From: Fluviicola taffensis DSM 16823
GTDB taxonomy: Bacteria > Bacteroidota > Bacteroidia > Flavobacteriales_D > Crocinitomicaceae
Length of the DNA stretch: 64,000 bases
Reading direction: 5' to 3'
NCBI RefSeq assembly: GCF_000194605.1
Contig: NC_015321.1
Location: 1,116,001 to 1,180,000 of the forward strand
The notes below the pieces were generated by a model, which was given only the letters and a program-made list of their open reading frames with translations, did no database searches and was not told the DNA's origin. This document shows positions 17,256 through 25,721 of this stretch, one piece after another. Position 1 is the first letter of the stretch, and each line of letters begins with the position of its first letter. The position numbers and the translations under genes were made by a program.

Positions 17256-17726
17256 ATGGCAATAGCAGTAGGAGATAAATGTCCAACATTCACATTAAAA
17301 GATCAAAACAATACAGATTTCGATATTCATACAGTGCTTGGGAAAAAAGTATTGGTTGTTTATTTCTACCCAAAAGACGATACACCTGGTTGCACGGCCG
17401 AAGCTTGTTCTTTCAGAGACAGTTACGAAGATTTCAAAGATTTAGGTTGTGAAGTCATTGGAATCTCTAGTGATTCACCTAAAAAACATGCGGAATTTGC
17501 AGCAAAACACCGTTTGAGTTTCACTTTACTAGCTGATCCGAGTAAAACCGTTCGCAAACTTTTTGGTGTTCCTGGAAACCTCTTCGGGTTGATTCCCGGA
17601 CGAGTAACCTACATCATCGACAAAGAAGGGATTGTGCGCCACGTTTACAACTCTTTGACCAATGCAGCAACTCACATTACAGAATCTATCAATGCTGTAA
17701 AAGCAATTACCAGCGAAAAGGTTTAA
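17256..17726 (+). CDS. bcp: Thioredoxin-dependent thiol peroxidase (BCP/PrxQ)
   Basis: A 156-residue peroxiredoxin reducing H2O2 and organic peroxides with thioredoxin. The peroxidatic cysteine is C46 in TPGCT. C51 (CTAEAC) is at the i+5 spacing of an atypical 2-Cys PrxQ. Other family motifs are VVYFYPKDDTPGC, RDSYEDF, VIGISSDSPKKHAEF and TYIIDKEGIV. A box CATCTTTG about 22 bp upstream may be its promoter. Monocistronic; the next gene is convergent. Confidence 0.95.
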   Translation: MAIAVGDKCPTFTLKDQNNTDFDIHTVLGKKVLVVYFYPKDDTPGCTAEACSFRDSYEDFKDLGCEVIGISSDSPKKHAEFAAKHRLSFTLLADPSKTVRKLFGVPGNLFGLIPGRVTYIIDKEGIVRHVYNSLTNAATHITESINAVKAITSEKV

Positions 17727-17825
17727 TTCGGATATTCTTATTTTAAAAACCCAAGTTAGCACGAGCTAGAAACTTGTGCTAACAACAAGGGAATCTATAA
17801 AGAAGACCTGATTAAGTATTTTTCG

Positions 17826-18254
17826 TCAATCTTCTTGCATTTCAAGCCTATACCGTATTGCCGCCTCAAGAATATCACCATTTATATCTTTTAATGTTTT
17901 GAAATTTATGCAATAGCCCGTTACTTTCGCCTTGCCTATTTTTTCTCCATACGTTTGGGCTAAGTACCCCTTGTCTTTTAGACCGAGAATATAGACAGAA
18001 ACCCCTGTTTTTGTTGCACTCAAACCAATTCGATAAAACTCTCGGCTTGTTCCATCAGCATATTTGATCATGTAAAGTCCGTATCCGATATTGGGATTCG
18101 CAACAATTTTACCAGCGTCGTTTTTACCATCTGTGAACCAGAGTTTACAATCGGGCGCCACTTGAAGTGTAATTCGGTGTAACTCTCGCATCTCACTGCG
18201 TTTTGGCTCCAATTGATTGGAAATATACTCTTCGATTTGTTCGTGAACAGTCAT
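17826..18254 (-). CDS. DUF1801 (YdhG-like) protein
   Basis: A 142-residue cytoplasmic protein. The N-terminal helix pattern EQIEEYISNQLEPKRSEMRELHRITLQVAPDCKLWF, followed by a central sheet (GLYMIKYADGTSREFYRIGLSA) and SVYILGL, matches the DUF1801/YdhG-like fold. Function of the family is not established. No operon partner is evident. Confidence 0.75.
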   Translation of the reverse strand: MTVHEQIEEYISNQLEPKRSEMRELHRITLQVAPDCKLWFTDGKNDAGKIVANPNIGYGLYMIKYADGTSREFYRIGLSATKTGVSVYILGLKDKGYLAQTYGEKIGKAKVTGYCINFKTLKDINGDILEAAIRYRLEMQED

Positions 18255-18364
18255 CTAAATGAAGGATTACTTTAGCGTACATTGATTCAATAATACACAA
18301 TAATCCTGAAAAAGAACGAGAACGAGTACTTCATCTTCTCGGGTATCCTGAACACCAATGAAAT

Positions 18365-19051
18365 CTAGTAGGAAATCGTAATCAATTCTCCTTGCTTATC
18401 CAATAATTTTATTTTCGGATTATCAGATGTTATTTTATCCCTTGGACCAATGTGATAAATAGCAAATAGCTTACTGACATCTTGCAATTTGATTCCTTTT
18501 TCGCCAGCATCCCTGATAAGCCAAGCAGGAACAAATGCCCAATCAAAATCCTTTAAGGGTGCCAAAATCTCTGAATTTTCGGTATCCCCTGAAATAAAGA
18601 TTTTCTTGCCGTGCCAAGTAATTACATACGAGTAATGATTGAATGAAAAGCGATGCTTTGTATGAATTGTTTCAATGGTGAAATCGGTCAATTGAGTGTT
18701 GAGCTTCTTTAGACTTTCCGCATTCTTTGGAGTGAAGATTTGACCATCTAACTTTTTCGACAATTTTCTGACCAATCGTCCCGAGAAATGATCTGAATGC
18801 CTATGCGTATAAATAAAAACAGGGTGATTCTTTACACTATCTAGCTCTGCTAAATTGTATTCCATGTAGTGGTGCGCACCTGATTTATAGGGAAAATCCA
18901 AGTAGATGTTCGAAGTTCCATCTGTCATATAAAGACCGCAGTTTCCAATAAATCGAACGGTTATCGCATTGGTTTGACTATACCCAAAATTGAAAAATAA
19001 AATGAGCGCGAAATTCAGCAGAATGAATTTCAATTTGTTGTTGCCGTGCAT
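18365..19051 (-). CDS. Exported metallo-beta-lactamase-fold hydrolase
   Basis: A 228-residue protein with a signal peptide (residues 1-28, ending FGYSQ). It has the MBL-fold metal-binding motif THRHSDHFSG, a following histidine region (HTKHRFSF) and ISGDTE, where the aspartate normally bridges two zinc ions. The strand arrangement recalls UlaG/YtnP-like hydrolases. Substrate unknown; the signal peptide points to the periplasm. Read away from its neighbours with a clear gap on each side. Confidence 0.85.
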   Translation of the reverse strand: MHGNNKLKFILLNFALILFFNFGYSQTNAITVRFIGNCGLYMTDGTSNIYLDFPYKSGAHHYMEYNLAELDSVKNHPVFIYTHRHSDHFSGRLVRKLSKKLDGQIFTPKNAESLKKLNTQLTDFTIETIHTKHRFSFNHYSYVITWHGKKIFISGDTENSEILAPLKDFDWAFVPAWLIRDAGEKGIKLQDVSKLFAIYHIGPRDKITSDNPKIKLLDKQGELITISY

Positions 19052-19178
19052 GTTTTGATTCGTTTAAATGAGCGTTCAAAGAAAAGGTTAAATCGCTTGC
19101 TATTTCAGTAAAAGTGATGAAATGCCTCTTTTTTTTGACCACTAGATAAGATGAATGTCTTTTCGTTGCATTCCACAA

Positions 19179-19976
19179 TTAAACCATCCGATTTTTTATC
19201 TGCTTATAATACGTTTTAGATAACGGAATTTCCTTTTCACCCTGAACAAAAGCAATTTTTGCGCTTTGTGAATTCCCAATTATTTCTTTCACGGTAATCA
19301 GATTGACCAGATAAGAGCGGTGGCATTTTTCCAAAGAAGGAATTTGCTGAGAGACATTGGAAAGTGTTTGACGAAATGTTTTGGAGACTACTTTGTTACT
19401 CTCATCCACAAAACAGATCTCCACGTAATTTTCGAAAGCTTTAACGAATAATAAATTCTTCTTTTCGAGGGTTAGAATTTCATGTTTATTCTCTCCTATT
19501 AAACGAATGGAATTACTAGCAAGGGGTAAGATTAGTTCTCCAAATTGCTGTCTCAAATAAAGCATTACAGGAGCTATAACAGGAATCATCAGTAATACGA
19601 TTGTGCCTAAATAGCGCAAATGAGATCCCAAAGAATAGCTTTGCTGATTAATCAACAATCCATTGTACAGATAAATCATACTCCCAGAAAACAAAAAAAA
19701 CAAAATAGTTGAAATGATTTCATGGGAAACCCGCCAAACTTTTCGAACTCGGAAATACCACAAATTCTCAAGACTACTGTAAATAACAAAAGCACTAAAA
19801 ATCAGAATTCCAAAAATGGAAAGAACCAATAATTTATGATCCGAATGGAATTGATCGGTATCAAAAGGTTCCAAAAAAATAATGATGAAGGACAAAAAAA
19901 CACCCAACATCAAACCAACCAATACTTTTCTCTTTACAGATGCTATAAAACGGATTTGCCTGTTTAAAAAAGTCAC
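19179..19976 (-). CDS. Membrane-bound LytTR transcription regulator
   Basis: A 265-residue protein. Residues about 15-160 contain four membrane helices (VLVGLMLGVFLSFIIIF, LLVLSIFGILIFSAFVIYSS, IISTILFFLFSGSMIYL, IVLLMIPVIAPVMLYL). Residues about 175-265 are a LytTR domain (LTLEKKNLLFVKAFENYVEI, EKCHRSYLVNL, IPLSKTYYKQIK). There is no receiver, so it probably senses a membrane or extracellular signal directly. Bacteroidota encode many such proteins; target unknown. Confidence 0.9.
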   Translation of the reverse strand: MTFLNRQIRFIASVKRKVLVGLMLGVFLSFIIIFLEPFDTDQFHSDHKLLVLSIFGILIFSAFVIYSSLENLWYFRVRKVWRVSHEIISTILFFLFSGSMIYLYNGLLINQQSYSLGSHLRYLGTIVLLMIPVIAPVMLYLRQQFGELILPLASNSIRLIGENKHEILTLEKKNLLFVKAFENYVEICFVDESNKVVSKTFRQTLSNVSQQIPSLEKCHRSYLVNLITVKEIIGNSQSAKIAFVQGEKEIPLSKTYYKQIKNRMV

Positions 19977-20027
19977 TTTATTGGATATATTTAAGATGCA
20001 ATATTACGGGTAATTTTTAAGGTTGGC

Positions 20028-20243
20028 TCATCGTTTGCGGACAAAAGCAATCGTAAACCCTATAAAAGATTCAACTAAAAACAAGGTTCCAATAATAAGG
20101 GAACTTAGATCATGTCGAAAACAGAAATAGGATAAAACCGTTGCATCTAATGAAAGAATAATCACTACTATTTTGTATGCTATATTTCGAAATTTAAGCC
20201 CCAATAAAAACAACAACCATGATTGCAAAAGCGGTAACTGCAA
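20028..20243 (-). CDS. Possible small membrane protein
   Basis: A 71-residue open frame with two to three predicted membrane segments (LLQSWLLFLLGL, YKIVVIILSLDATVL, LIIGTLFLVESFIGFTIAFV) and a basic end (VRKR). The only start is TTG and no family is recognised, so coding is uncertain. It lies 52 bp upstream of the membrane LytTR gene. Confidence 0.35.
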   Translation of the reverse strand: MQLPLLQSWLLFLLGLKFRNIAYKIVVIILSLDATVLSYFCFRHDLSSLIIGTLFLVESFIGFTIAFVRKR

Positions 20244-20309
20244 AATAGAAATCTAAATCATTGAGACTATTAAAATTCAGTTAGTTGATTTAATGTTGTT
20301 TGAGATTAG

Positions 20310-20442
20310 AACGTTCCCACGCTTGGAGAAGGAGCCGAGTTTCACCGTGAATGATTTTGCGAACGATAAATCCAAGTTTCACGATTTAATGTTCTTCGTA
20401 ATGATGAATTACGGCTTTTTCTCTAAGCGTGTGTTAGCGGTT
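20310..20442 (-). repeat. attC-like imperfect inverted repeat after the nuclease gene
   Basis: Arms 20316-20337 and 20412-20433 can pair over 22 positions with about five mismatches (shared core ACGCTT). The structure ends in GTTAGCGG next to the 3' end of the PD-(D/E)XK gene. A large imperfect hairpin bounded by AAC/GTT resembles integron recombination sites. No other feature is visible in 20244-20450. Confidence 0.45.
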
Positions 20443-20450
20443 CGTGTTTT

Positions 20451-21704
20451 TTAAATTATAAATCTTAAGAATTCAATGATTTCTGGAACTAATTTATTTG
20501 AAATCATCATATTTCTGTGATTCTCCCTTATCAAGTCAAATGTCCCTTTTAGTGTGAAATTAGGAAAGTAAATATTTTCATCATCAACCAAATTGAAATA
20601 TTTCGAATAATTTTCTTGCTCAAAAAAGTTAAAAAAACCTGGATTTTGATTCAAATAAGTTGTTAAATTAAGATTATGTTCGGGTGATAATGATTTTTTG
20701 TCAAATCCCCAATAGAGCCAGTCATCTCCTGTTCCATTCCAAATAAAGAATTGAATATTAGAAGAATTATAAAATTTAATCCCGTAATCATTGGATGTTT
20801 TATATGAACTTTTGTAAACTTCATAGTGTGTTGTACTTGTAATATTAGCTTCTGTCGGTTTTGAAGATATCGTGAAGCCGACCTTCTCAAGTTCTGAACA
20901 TAACTCATTCCAAAAATCCGAAGTAGTGTGCCACTTTATGTGTTTGAAATTTTCTATTAGAAGCCTTGTACTTGACATGGTCTCGTCGCTGCTTGAGATT
21001 AAATTTCTTATCTCGATTCTTTCTTGAATGTTTGTGTTATCGTTAGTCATTTGCTTTATTAAGTTGATATATTGTATTATACTTTCTCTTAAAAATGGTT
21101 GAGTTATACATTCGTGTAAACAAAGTGTTAGCCAATTCTGAATTTCGTGTTCATAATCAATAGTTTTCCCATTCATATTCTCCAAACTATCATATTTACC
21201 TAAGCTTTCTGAAGTTGGTAAATGTCCATCAACTGTTAAATAGTAAACATAAATCCGCTCTTTTGGAATGCTCTCTAATTCATGTATTAATTCATAATAC
21301 CCTTCTAGTTGCCCTCTATCTTCATGATTTGAATCTCCAGCTCCAATCTTATTTTCGATTATTATAGCTTGTTTTGAAATCCTATTTATTATTAAAATAT
21401 CAATTTCATTAAACTCAGATTTATTAAATTCTGTAGGATACACTTTGATATTCTCGGTTTCAAAATTGTCTATTGATAATGTTTTCAGAAATAACTTTAA
21501 AAACATGTCCTTTTTGTTATGCTTACTTTCTGGGGATAACAAAACTGAAAGGAAACGAGAATGCAATCTTACTTCATCATTTTCTTTGTGTAAGGCAGAA
21601 AATATATTGAATTCTTCTTTGTCTTTTTCAAGCAATCTGTACTTATAATCTATGACAGATAATTTGTTTAAAAAATTAAGTACTACTTCATTGTATTGGT
21701 TCAT
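20451..21704 (-). CDS. PD-(D/E)XK nuclease-family protein
   Basis: About 417 residues; the start at MNQYNEVVLNFLNK is preferred over a longer in-frame one. The N-terminal part has a PD-(D/E)XK core: FLSVLLSP, then SEFNEIDILIIN (acidic residue), AIIIENKIGAGDSNHEDRGQLEGYY (ExK and a conserved Q), as in the PDDEXK_4 group of uncharacterised nuclease-like proteins often found near defence genes. The remaining 200 residues are unassigned. It is an orphan gene, lower in G+C than its neighbours, flanked by GTTAGCGGT on its 3' side and ACCGCTAAC on its 5' side, the same pair as around 33099-34079. Confidence 0.8.
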   Translation of the reverse strand: MNQYNEVVLNFLNKLSVIDYKYRLLEKDKEEFNIFSALHKENDEVRLHSRFLSVLLSPESKHNKKDMFLKLFLKTLSIDNFETENIKVYPTEFNKSEFNEIDILIINRISKQAIIIENKIGAGDSNHEDRGQLEGYYELIHELESIPKERIYVYYLTVDGHLPTSESLGKYDSLENMNGKTIDYEHEIQNWLTLCLHECITQPFLRESIIQYINLIKQMTNDNTNIQERIEIRNLISSSDETMSSTRLLIENFKHIKWHTTSDFWNELCSELEKVGFTISSKPTEANITSTTHYEVYKSSYKTSNDYGIKFYNSSNIQFFIWNGTGDDWLYWGFDKKSLSPEHNLNLTTYLNQNPGFFNFFEQENYSKYFNLVDDENIYFPNFTLKGTFDLIRENHRNMMISNKLVPEIIEFLRFII

Positions 21705-21735
21705 TATTTCTATTTTTAAGTGGTTACGCAACATG

Positions 21736-21844
21736 ACCGCTAACTCGTTTATTTGTGCAACTCCAACTACTTACAACTGTTTATGATCGATTTTCACTCT
21801 GAATTTCAATGATTTTCGCGAATAGTATTTATTACGTTAGCGGC
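21736..21844. repeat. Cassette-boundary-like repeat R1
   Basis: A 109-bp segment bounded by CCGCTAAC and GTTAGCGG. The interior (GCAACTCCAACTACTTACAAC, GATTTTCAC, CTGAATTTCA, GCGAATAGT) is shared with R2 (34106-34217) and R3 (35287-35387). It lies just upstream of the start of the nuclease gene. Confidence 0.7.
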
Positions 21845-21859
21845 TCAATAATACAAAAC

Positions 21860-22316
21860 AACTTTGAAAAGACGTGCCTGTAAATATTCCCAGCTCCATC
21901 TTTTTTGTTGTTCAGCATTGTGAAGTTTGATTTCTTGAATGCTGTTAATGAACTTCATCTTTTAATGAATCCCTCCTTGTTATATTTTATCTTTCCATAT
22001 GCTTGATCAGCAACATAAATAGTATCGTCTTTTATTTCATATAGAATAACGAAATGGTTTTTTTGCCCGTAAGCAATACATTGTAAAGGTCCTCATTTTT
22101 CAATTTAAAAAAATCAACTTTCACTCCCAGGGTCTAAAAACCAATTTTTTCTGACACCGAAGCAATATCCGCAAGACTACTTCCTACGCGGTTTGTTTCA
22201 GATAGTTTTTGAATCTTTTCAAGAGAAATAGATCGATCATACAATTTTGAAATCATGTGAAGACATGATGATCCACAATTCATTTGATCGGGTTGATGAT
22301 AAAAAGTAAAACGCAT
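21860..22316 (-). pseudogene. Decayed C39-peptidase ABC exporter of the RiPP locus
   Basis: Read on the minus strand from the ATG at 22316: a C39 peptidase start (HQPDQMNCGSSCLHMISKLY, catalytic Cys, SLADIASVSEKIGF), an in-frame stop, then TLGVKVDFFKLKNEDLYNVLLTG, a frameshift in an A7 run near 22065, and NHFVILYEIKDDTIYVADQAYG (catalytic His and Asp). After another stop (21957) comes SIQEIKLHNAEQQKRW and EYLQARLFKV, a piece from the membrane domain of such exporters. The middle and the ATPase are missing. It abuts the SPASM gene and is the former leader-cleaving exporter of this operon. Confidence 0.8.
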
Positions 22317-23384
22317 TTAATTACTATTATCTAATTGATAAAACTTAATCGCCTTTTCTTTTAATGTATTTGTGCTCCAATCTGCCCATTCTGTCGTTAC
22401 TGGATTATACCCACATTTCAAAGGTTTACTATAGATGTCGGCTGGATTATCAACATAAGCCCTACAGTCAGTACATACCATTCGATATTCACATGAATCA
22501 CATTCTTGTATTTCTGTTTTCTTAATTTTTGTAACTGGATTATTGAGCACAAGATCTATTACATCCAATAAATTTGTTGTGGGTACAGTTCCATATGAAG
22601 TTTCCATTGAAGGGCAATTTTTAATTGCTCCAGTTCTGTCAATACTGACTTTTCTATTCAAACAATTGTTAAAATCGATTGATTCTGTAAATAGCTTTAT
22701 GTTTGAACTAAAATGATTTTCAGTAATTAATCCACATGATTTCTCATTCGTTATTTCCCTTTTCATATATGATAATAAAAATGGAACATCGTCAACAATT
22801 CTATCATCCTCTGCATTGAACAATGTAAACGAATTAATTTGGCTATATGAAGCATAAATTGTCTTTAAATCATCGATTGACAAATTGCCAGGATGCGTCA
22901 AAACAATATCAATAGAATTGACTGAAGAACCCTTAACAGAAATTAATTGGTCTATAATTGACTCTTTATTAACCTGCTGAAAATATCTGATTTGGATATG
23001 TGGACAAAGCAAATGGTCTAAGGCGTCAATAATGTGTTCTATTTTGTGAGTAGAACATGTATCAAAATCAATGATTGCATTTGTCACCTTACTGGGGTGA
23101 TACCAATCCATAGATAGTTTAGGGAAAACGTTCGGATTTTTAGTATAAAAACCTAGCTTCTTATTAGAAAAATGATCCAAAAATTGCTCTAATCCATCGT
23201 CACTATCTGAGAATTTTTTTTTCATTTCAATAATCGGAATGCGTTTATCTATTGACTCAATTAACGGTTGTAAATCGTGGGGAAACCAATGAATTTCGCC
23301 ATACTGTGTATCACAAATTGTGATGCCATTCCGTCCATAAACAGGCATACATGACGCAAAAAAAACAAAATAATCTTCTGTCAT
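22317..23384 (-). CDS. SPASM-domain peptide maturase, grasp-with-spasm system (GwsS-like)
   Basis: A 355-residue protein. The C-terminal part has the SPASM cysteine pattern (NCPSM..., CDSCEYRMVCTDCRAYV, CGYNP). The N-terminal two-thirds has a barrel-like arrangement (IDFDTCSTHKIEHIIDAL, SIDIVLTHPG) but no visible CX3CX2C radical-SAM motif, as expected for the grasp-with-spasm partner of the ATP-grasp enzyme. It should act with 23591-24553 on the precursor encoded at 25491-25721. It lies 15 bp after the small 63-aa gene, in the same operon; the decayed exporter follows with no gap. Confidence 0.85.
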   Translation of the reverse strand: MTEDYFVFFASCMPVYGRNGITICDTQYGEIHWFPHDLQPLIESIDKRIPIIEMKKKFSDSDDGLEQFLDHFSNKKLGFYTKNPNVFPKLSMDWYHPSKVTNAIIDFDTCSTHKIEHIIDALDHLLCPHIQIRYFQQVNKESIIDQLISVKGSSVNSIDIVLTHPGNLSIDDLKTIYASYSQINSFTLFNAEDDRIVDDVPFLLSYMKREITNEKSCGLITENHFSSNIKLFTESIDFNNCLNRKVSIDRTGAIKNCPSMETSYGTVPTTNLLDVIDLVLNNPVTKIKKTEIQECDSCEYRMVCTDCRAYVDNPADIYSKPLKCGYNPVTTEWADWSTNTLKEKAIKFYQLDNSN

Positions 23385-23399
23385 TGTGTTTGTGGCGTT

Positions 23400-23591
23400 T
23401 TATAATTTCGAGATTGGTTTATAAGACTGAACAAGTCGAACAGCTTTCGAATCATATTTTTCTACTTCAAACAATTTTTTAAATGTAGAATAATTTGGCA
23501 GAGTATTTTTGGTCTGCTTCATTTTTTTTAAAGTCAATGGAGCATCTTCGCAAGCATTCAAAGCTTCTATTAAGTCTTTACTTTTCTTCAT
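23400..23591 (-). CDS. Small protein of the grasp-with-spasm operon
   Basis: A 63-residue basic protein (MKKSKDLIEALNACEDAPL..., FEVEKYDSKAVRLVQSYKP). Its start overlaps the stop of the ATP-grasp gene (TAATG), implying translational coupling and supporting that it is real. No family is recognised. It has no GG-type leader or Thr/Asp-rich core like the precursor at 25491, so it is more likely an accessory or precursor-binding protein; this is inference. Confidence 0.7.
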   Translation of the reverse strand: MKKSKDLIEALNACEDAPLTLKKMKQTKNTLPNYSTFKKLFEVEKYDSKAVRLVQSYKPISKL

Positions 23592-24553
23592 TAATTCATA
23601 AAATATTCAACTATTTTCTTTTCAAGATAATAGTTGCATGGTCCTGATACCATACCAAATTGACCAACTGGATTAACTTCCAGAAATACAAGTTCATCTT
23701 CATCAGATAAGATAAAATCCAAAGAACCACTATTGAGTTCCAAATCGTTCATTAATTTAATGATTTTTGATTTCAGATTATCGTCAATATAATAGGGTAC
23801 TGTTCTATTAGGCCTGTCACTCAAGTATCTTCTAAAATCTAAAGATGTCTGTTGTGCTTCTTGGGAAAAAATTGCCATTGGATAAATCTTTTCATCCAAA
23901 TAAAACACTCTTAATTCAAGTTGTTTATTTATCTGTTCTTGCAACAATGTTGGAAATATCGCCTCCACATTGGGGACTTCATTGGGATCAACAAGTTCTG
24001 TATACTGCAAATAATTGACATCTTCCGTTGATATTTTAGTCATATTATAAATTGGCTTAGTAATGTATGTTTTACCAGAAGCCAATATTTCTGCAAAGCG
24101 TTTTGAATTAGTAACGTAATGAGTTGATGGAATTTTGATTCCGTGTTCTTTCGCTAATAGGAGCGCCTTCGTTTTATCCATTACGGCAGAATTCAAGTTG
24201 TTTATTCCTTTGATTTTTTTTAACAGATGAAAAAATCCACTATTAAAATAACGTAGCTCCTGAACAACAAATTCAAAAAATTCTGGTGTTAAGTCTTTAA
24301 ACTTCCATTTTTCTATTTCTAATGGAGACGATCTTCGATACCAATAACCAATAAGATCATCACTTGAAATTGATTCATTTTTGTAATCAATTTTAAACGA
24401 ATTTTGGTCTTGGTCAATAGTTACAGATGTAATAAATAAATCCAACTCTGAAGAGTCAATTATTATTGGTTTAATATTGAAAGAGTAACACCAATCAAGA
24501 ACACGATGAGTTGACCAATCATGATCAACAGAAAAAACCAAAAGTACTTTCAT
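23591..24553 (-). CDS. ATP-grasp peptide maturase, grasp-with-spasm system (GwsG-like)
   Basis: A 320-residue MvdC/MvdD-type ATP-grasp ligase. The N-terminal domain is MKVLLVFSVDHDWSTHRVLDW with IGYWYRR. The central ATP-binding region has MDKTKALLLAKEHGIKIPST and TYITKPIYN. The catalytic part has LELRVFYLDE, DFRRY and GSLDFILSDEDELVFLEVNP, with metal-binding D/E/N residues. Members form ester or amide bonds between acidic and Thr/Ser/Lys side chains of a precursor (graspetides). It follows 24557-25429 with a 3-bp gap and is coupled to the small gene downstream. Confidence 0.88.
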   Translation of the reverse strand: MKVLLVFSVDHDWSTHRVLDWCYSFNIKPIIIDSSELDLFITSVTIDQDQNSFKIDYKNESISSDDLIGYWYRRSSPLEIEKWKFKDLTPEFFEFVVQELRYFNSGFFHLLKKIKGINNLNSAVMDKTKALLLAKEHGIKIPSTHYVTNSKRFAEILASGKTYITKPIYNMTKISTEDVNYLQYTELVDPNEVPNVEAIFPTLLQEQINKQLELRVFYLDEKIYPMAIFSQEAQQTSLDFRRYLSDRPNRTVPYYIDDNLKSKIIKLMNDLELNSGSLDFILSDEDELVFLEVNPVGQFGMVSGPCNYYLEKKIVEYFMN

Positions 24554-24556
24554 AAT

Positions 24557-25429
24557 TCAAATTGTACCTAATCCATATTTAATTCTATTTCTATTGACCT
24601 TCCGAGTTGACTGTAATTTTCCATCAATTACTTGTTTTCCATTTTCATCAATTTTTACAGATTCACCGAAACGAAGTTTCTTTCCTACTCCCGCTCTGTA
24701 CCTGTCAACAATTTGAACAAAATATATATGTGGAAACAATCCTTTTTTTGTCAATTTATCTAACATTTTGATGTACTTCAATTTAGTTGAATTGTTGTCA
24801 TAATGCTGTAAAATAAGATAGATTATTCTCGTTTGTTTAGTGTTCAATTCATTCAATCCAGGTATATAACCTAAAGAGTCTATTAAACGATCAAAACATC
24901 TATGATTTTGTTTATCAATAGGACGCTGTAACTGGAATATGCTATCTACTTTTTGTTTAAATTGCTCTGGAGTAATTTTTTCTTTACCCATTTCCTCGTA
25001 GAAATGTGATATTTTGCTTCGATGCATAATCTCGTTCTTATATAATGCATCCATCTCATCTTTCAAAAAGACACTATCCGAAGGTCTACTAAGACTTAAC
25101 TTATTCGAAATAATGTCTTTCCATCCTGAAACAACAGTGAAATTATTTAACATCACTTTTTTAATCTGCACACTATCAGATAAATCCAATCGATTAAGTG
25201 TTGACATAAATGTTATGCTATCACCAATCATATTTGCAAAAAACAGCACCTTAATCCTGTAAAAGTTCTTATTTATAGCTTTTTTTTCAATTCTTTCAAG
25301 AGCTTCAATCGCCTCAGGAAATTGCTTCTTGTTAATGAATTCAGTATACTTTTTATAGGTTGTATTCAAGTTCTGAGAAAACATTTGAAAAGAAATAAAT
25401 AAAACAAGTAGTGCAAATAAGCGCGACAT
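24557..25429 (-). CDS. Secreted DUF6624-like protein in the grasp-with-spasm operon
   Basis: A 290-residue protein with a signal peptide (MSRLFALLVLFISFQMFSQ) and a helical N-terminal part (YTEFINKKQFPEAIEALERI). The C-terminal segment FPHIYFVQIVDRYRAGVGKKLRFG resembles the DUF6624 signature seen beside graspetide and other peptide loci in Bacteroidota; the function is not known. It lies between the precursor and the ATP-grasp gene, 3 bp before the latter, so it belongs to the operon. Possible roles are precursor processing or immunity; none can be shown from sequence. Confidence 0.7.
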   Translation of the reverse strand: MSRLFALLVLFISFQMFSQNLNTTYKKYTEFINKKQFPEAIEALERIEKKAINKNFYRIKVLFFANMIGDSITFMSTLNRLDLSDSVQIKKVMLNNFTVVSGWKDIISNKLSLSRPSDSVFLKDEMDALYKNEIMHRSKISHFYEEMGKEKITPEQFKQKVDSIFQLQRPIDKQNHRCFDRLIDSLGYIPGLNELNTKQTRIIYLILQHYDNNSTKLKYIKMLDKLTKKGLFPHIYFVQIVDRYRAGVGKKLRFGESVKIDENGKQVIDGKLQSTRKVNRNRIKYGLGTI

Positions 25430-25456
25430 AAGAATAAGAATAAAAATTCAAAATAA

Positions 25457-25484
25457 TCCAGTAACAAAATACTTCATTACTGGA
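25457..25484 (-). terminator. Weak terminator/attenuator between precursor and maturase genes
   Basis: The stem TCCAGTAA / TTACTGGA with a 12-base loop is followed on the minus strand by a T-rich stretch. It lies 7 bp after the precursor stop, so it may let the precursor transcript accumulate above the maturation genes. Confidence 0.5.
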
Positions 25485-25490
25485 ATTAAT

Positions 25491-25721
25491 TTAAGCGAGA
25501 GTTAATTTTTTCATCGCAATTACACCGTCACATGTGTCTGAATCCTTTCGACATTCAGTGGCAGTTTCAACCCAAGACTCAGGATCGGCAGCTGTATCTG
25601 CCTCATACGTTGTACATCCAGTTGCACCAGTTTCACCACCAGATGCACGACCTGCAAAAATTGAATTAGTAGAAATCACCTTTTCTTCAAAAGATGAAAA
25701 CACATCACTTAATTTTTTCAT
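25491..25721 (-). CDS. Graspetide-type precursor peptide (grasp-with-spasm)
   Basis: A 76-residue peptide. The leader (residues 1-29, MKKLSDVFSSFEEKVIS...RASGG) has the hydrophobic/acidic pattern and double-glycine site of C39-cleaved RiPP leaders. The core (30-76) is rich in Thr, Ser, Asp and Glu with three cysteines at 36, 57 and 64 (TGCTTYEADTAADP, TATECRKDSDTCDG). Thr/Ser with Asp/Glu are the expected ester-forming residues for the ATP-grasp enzyme; the Cys residues could be further modification or disulphide sites. First gene of the operon that continues to 22134. The exporter that would cut after GG is broken. Confidence 0.85.
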   Translation of the reverse strand: MKKLSDVFSSFEEKVISTNSIFAGRASGGETGATGCTTYEADTAADPESWVETATECRKDSDTCDGVIAMKKLTLA

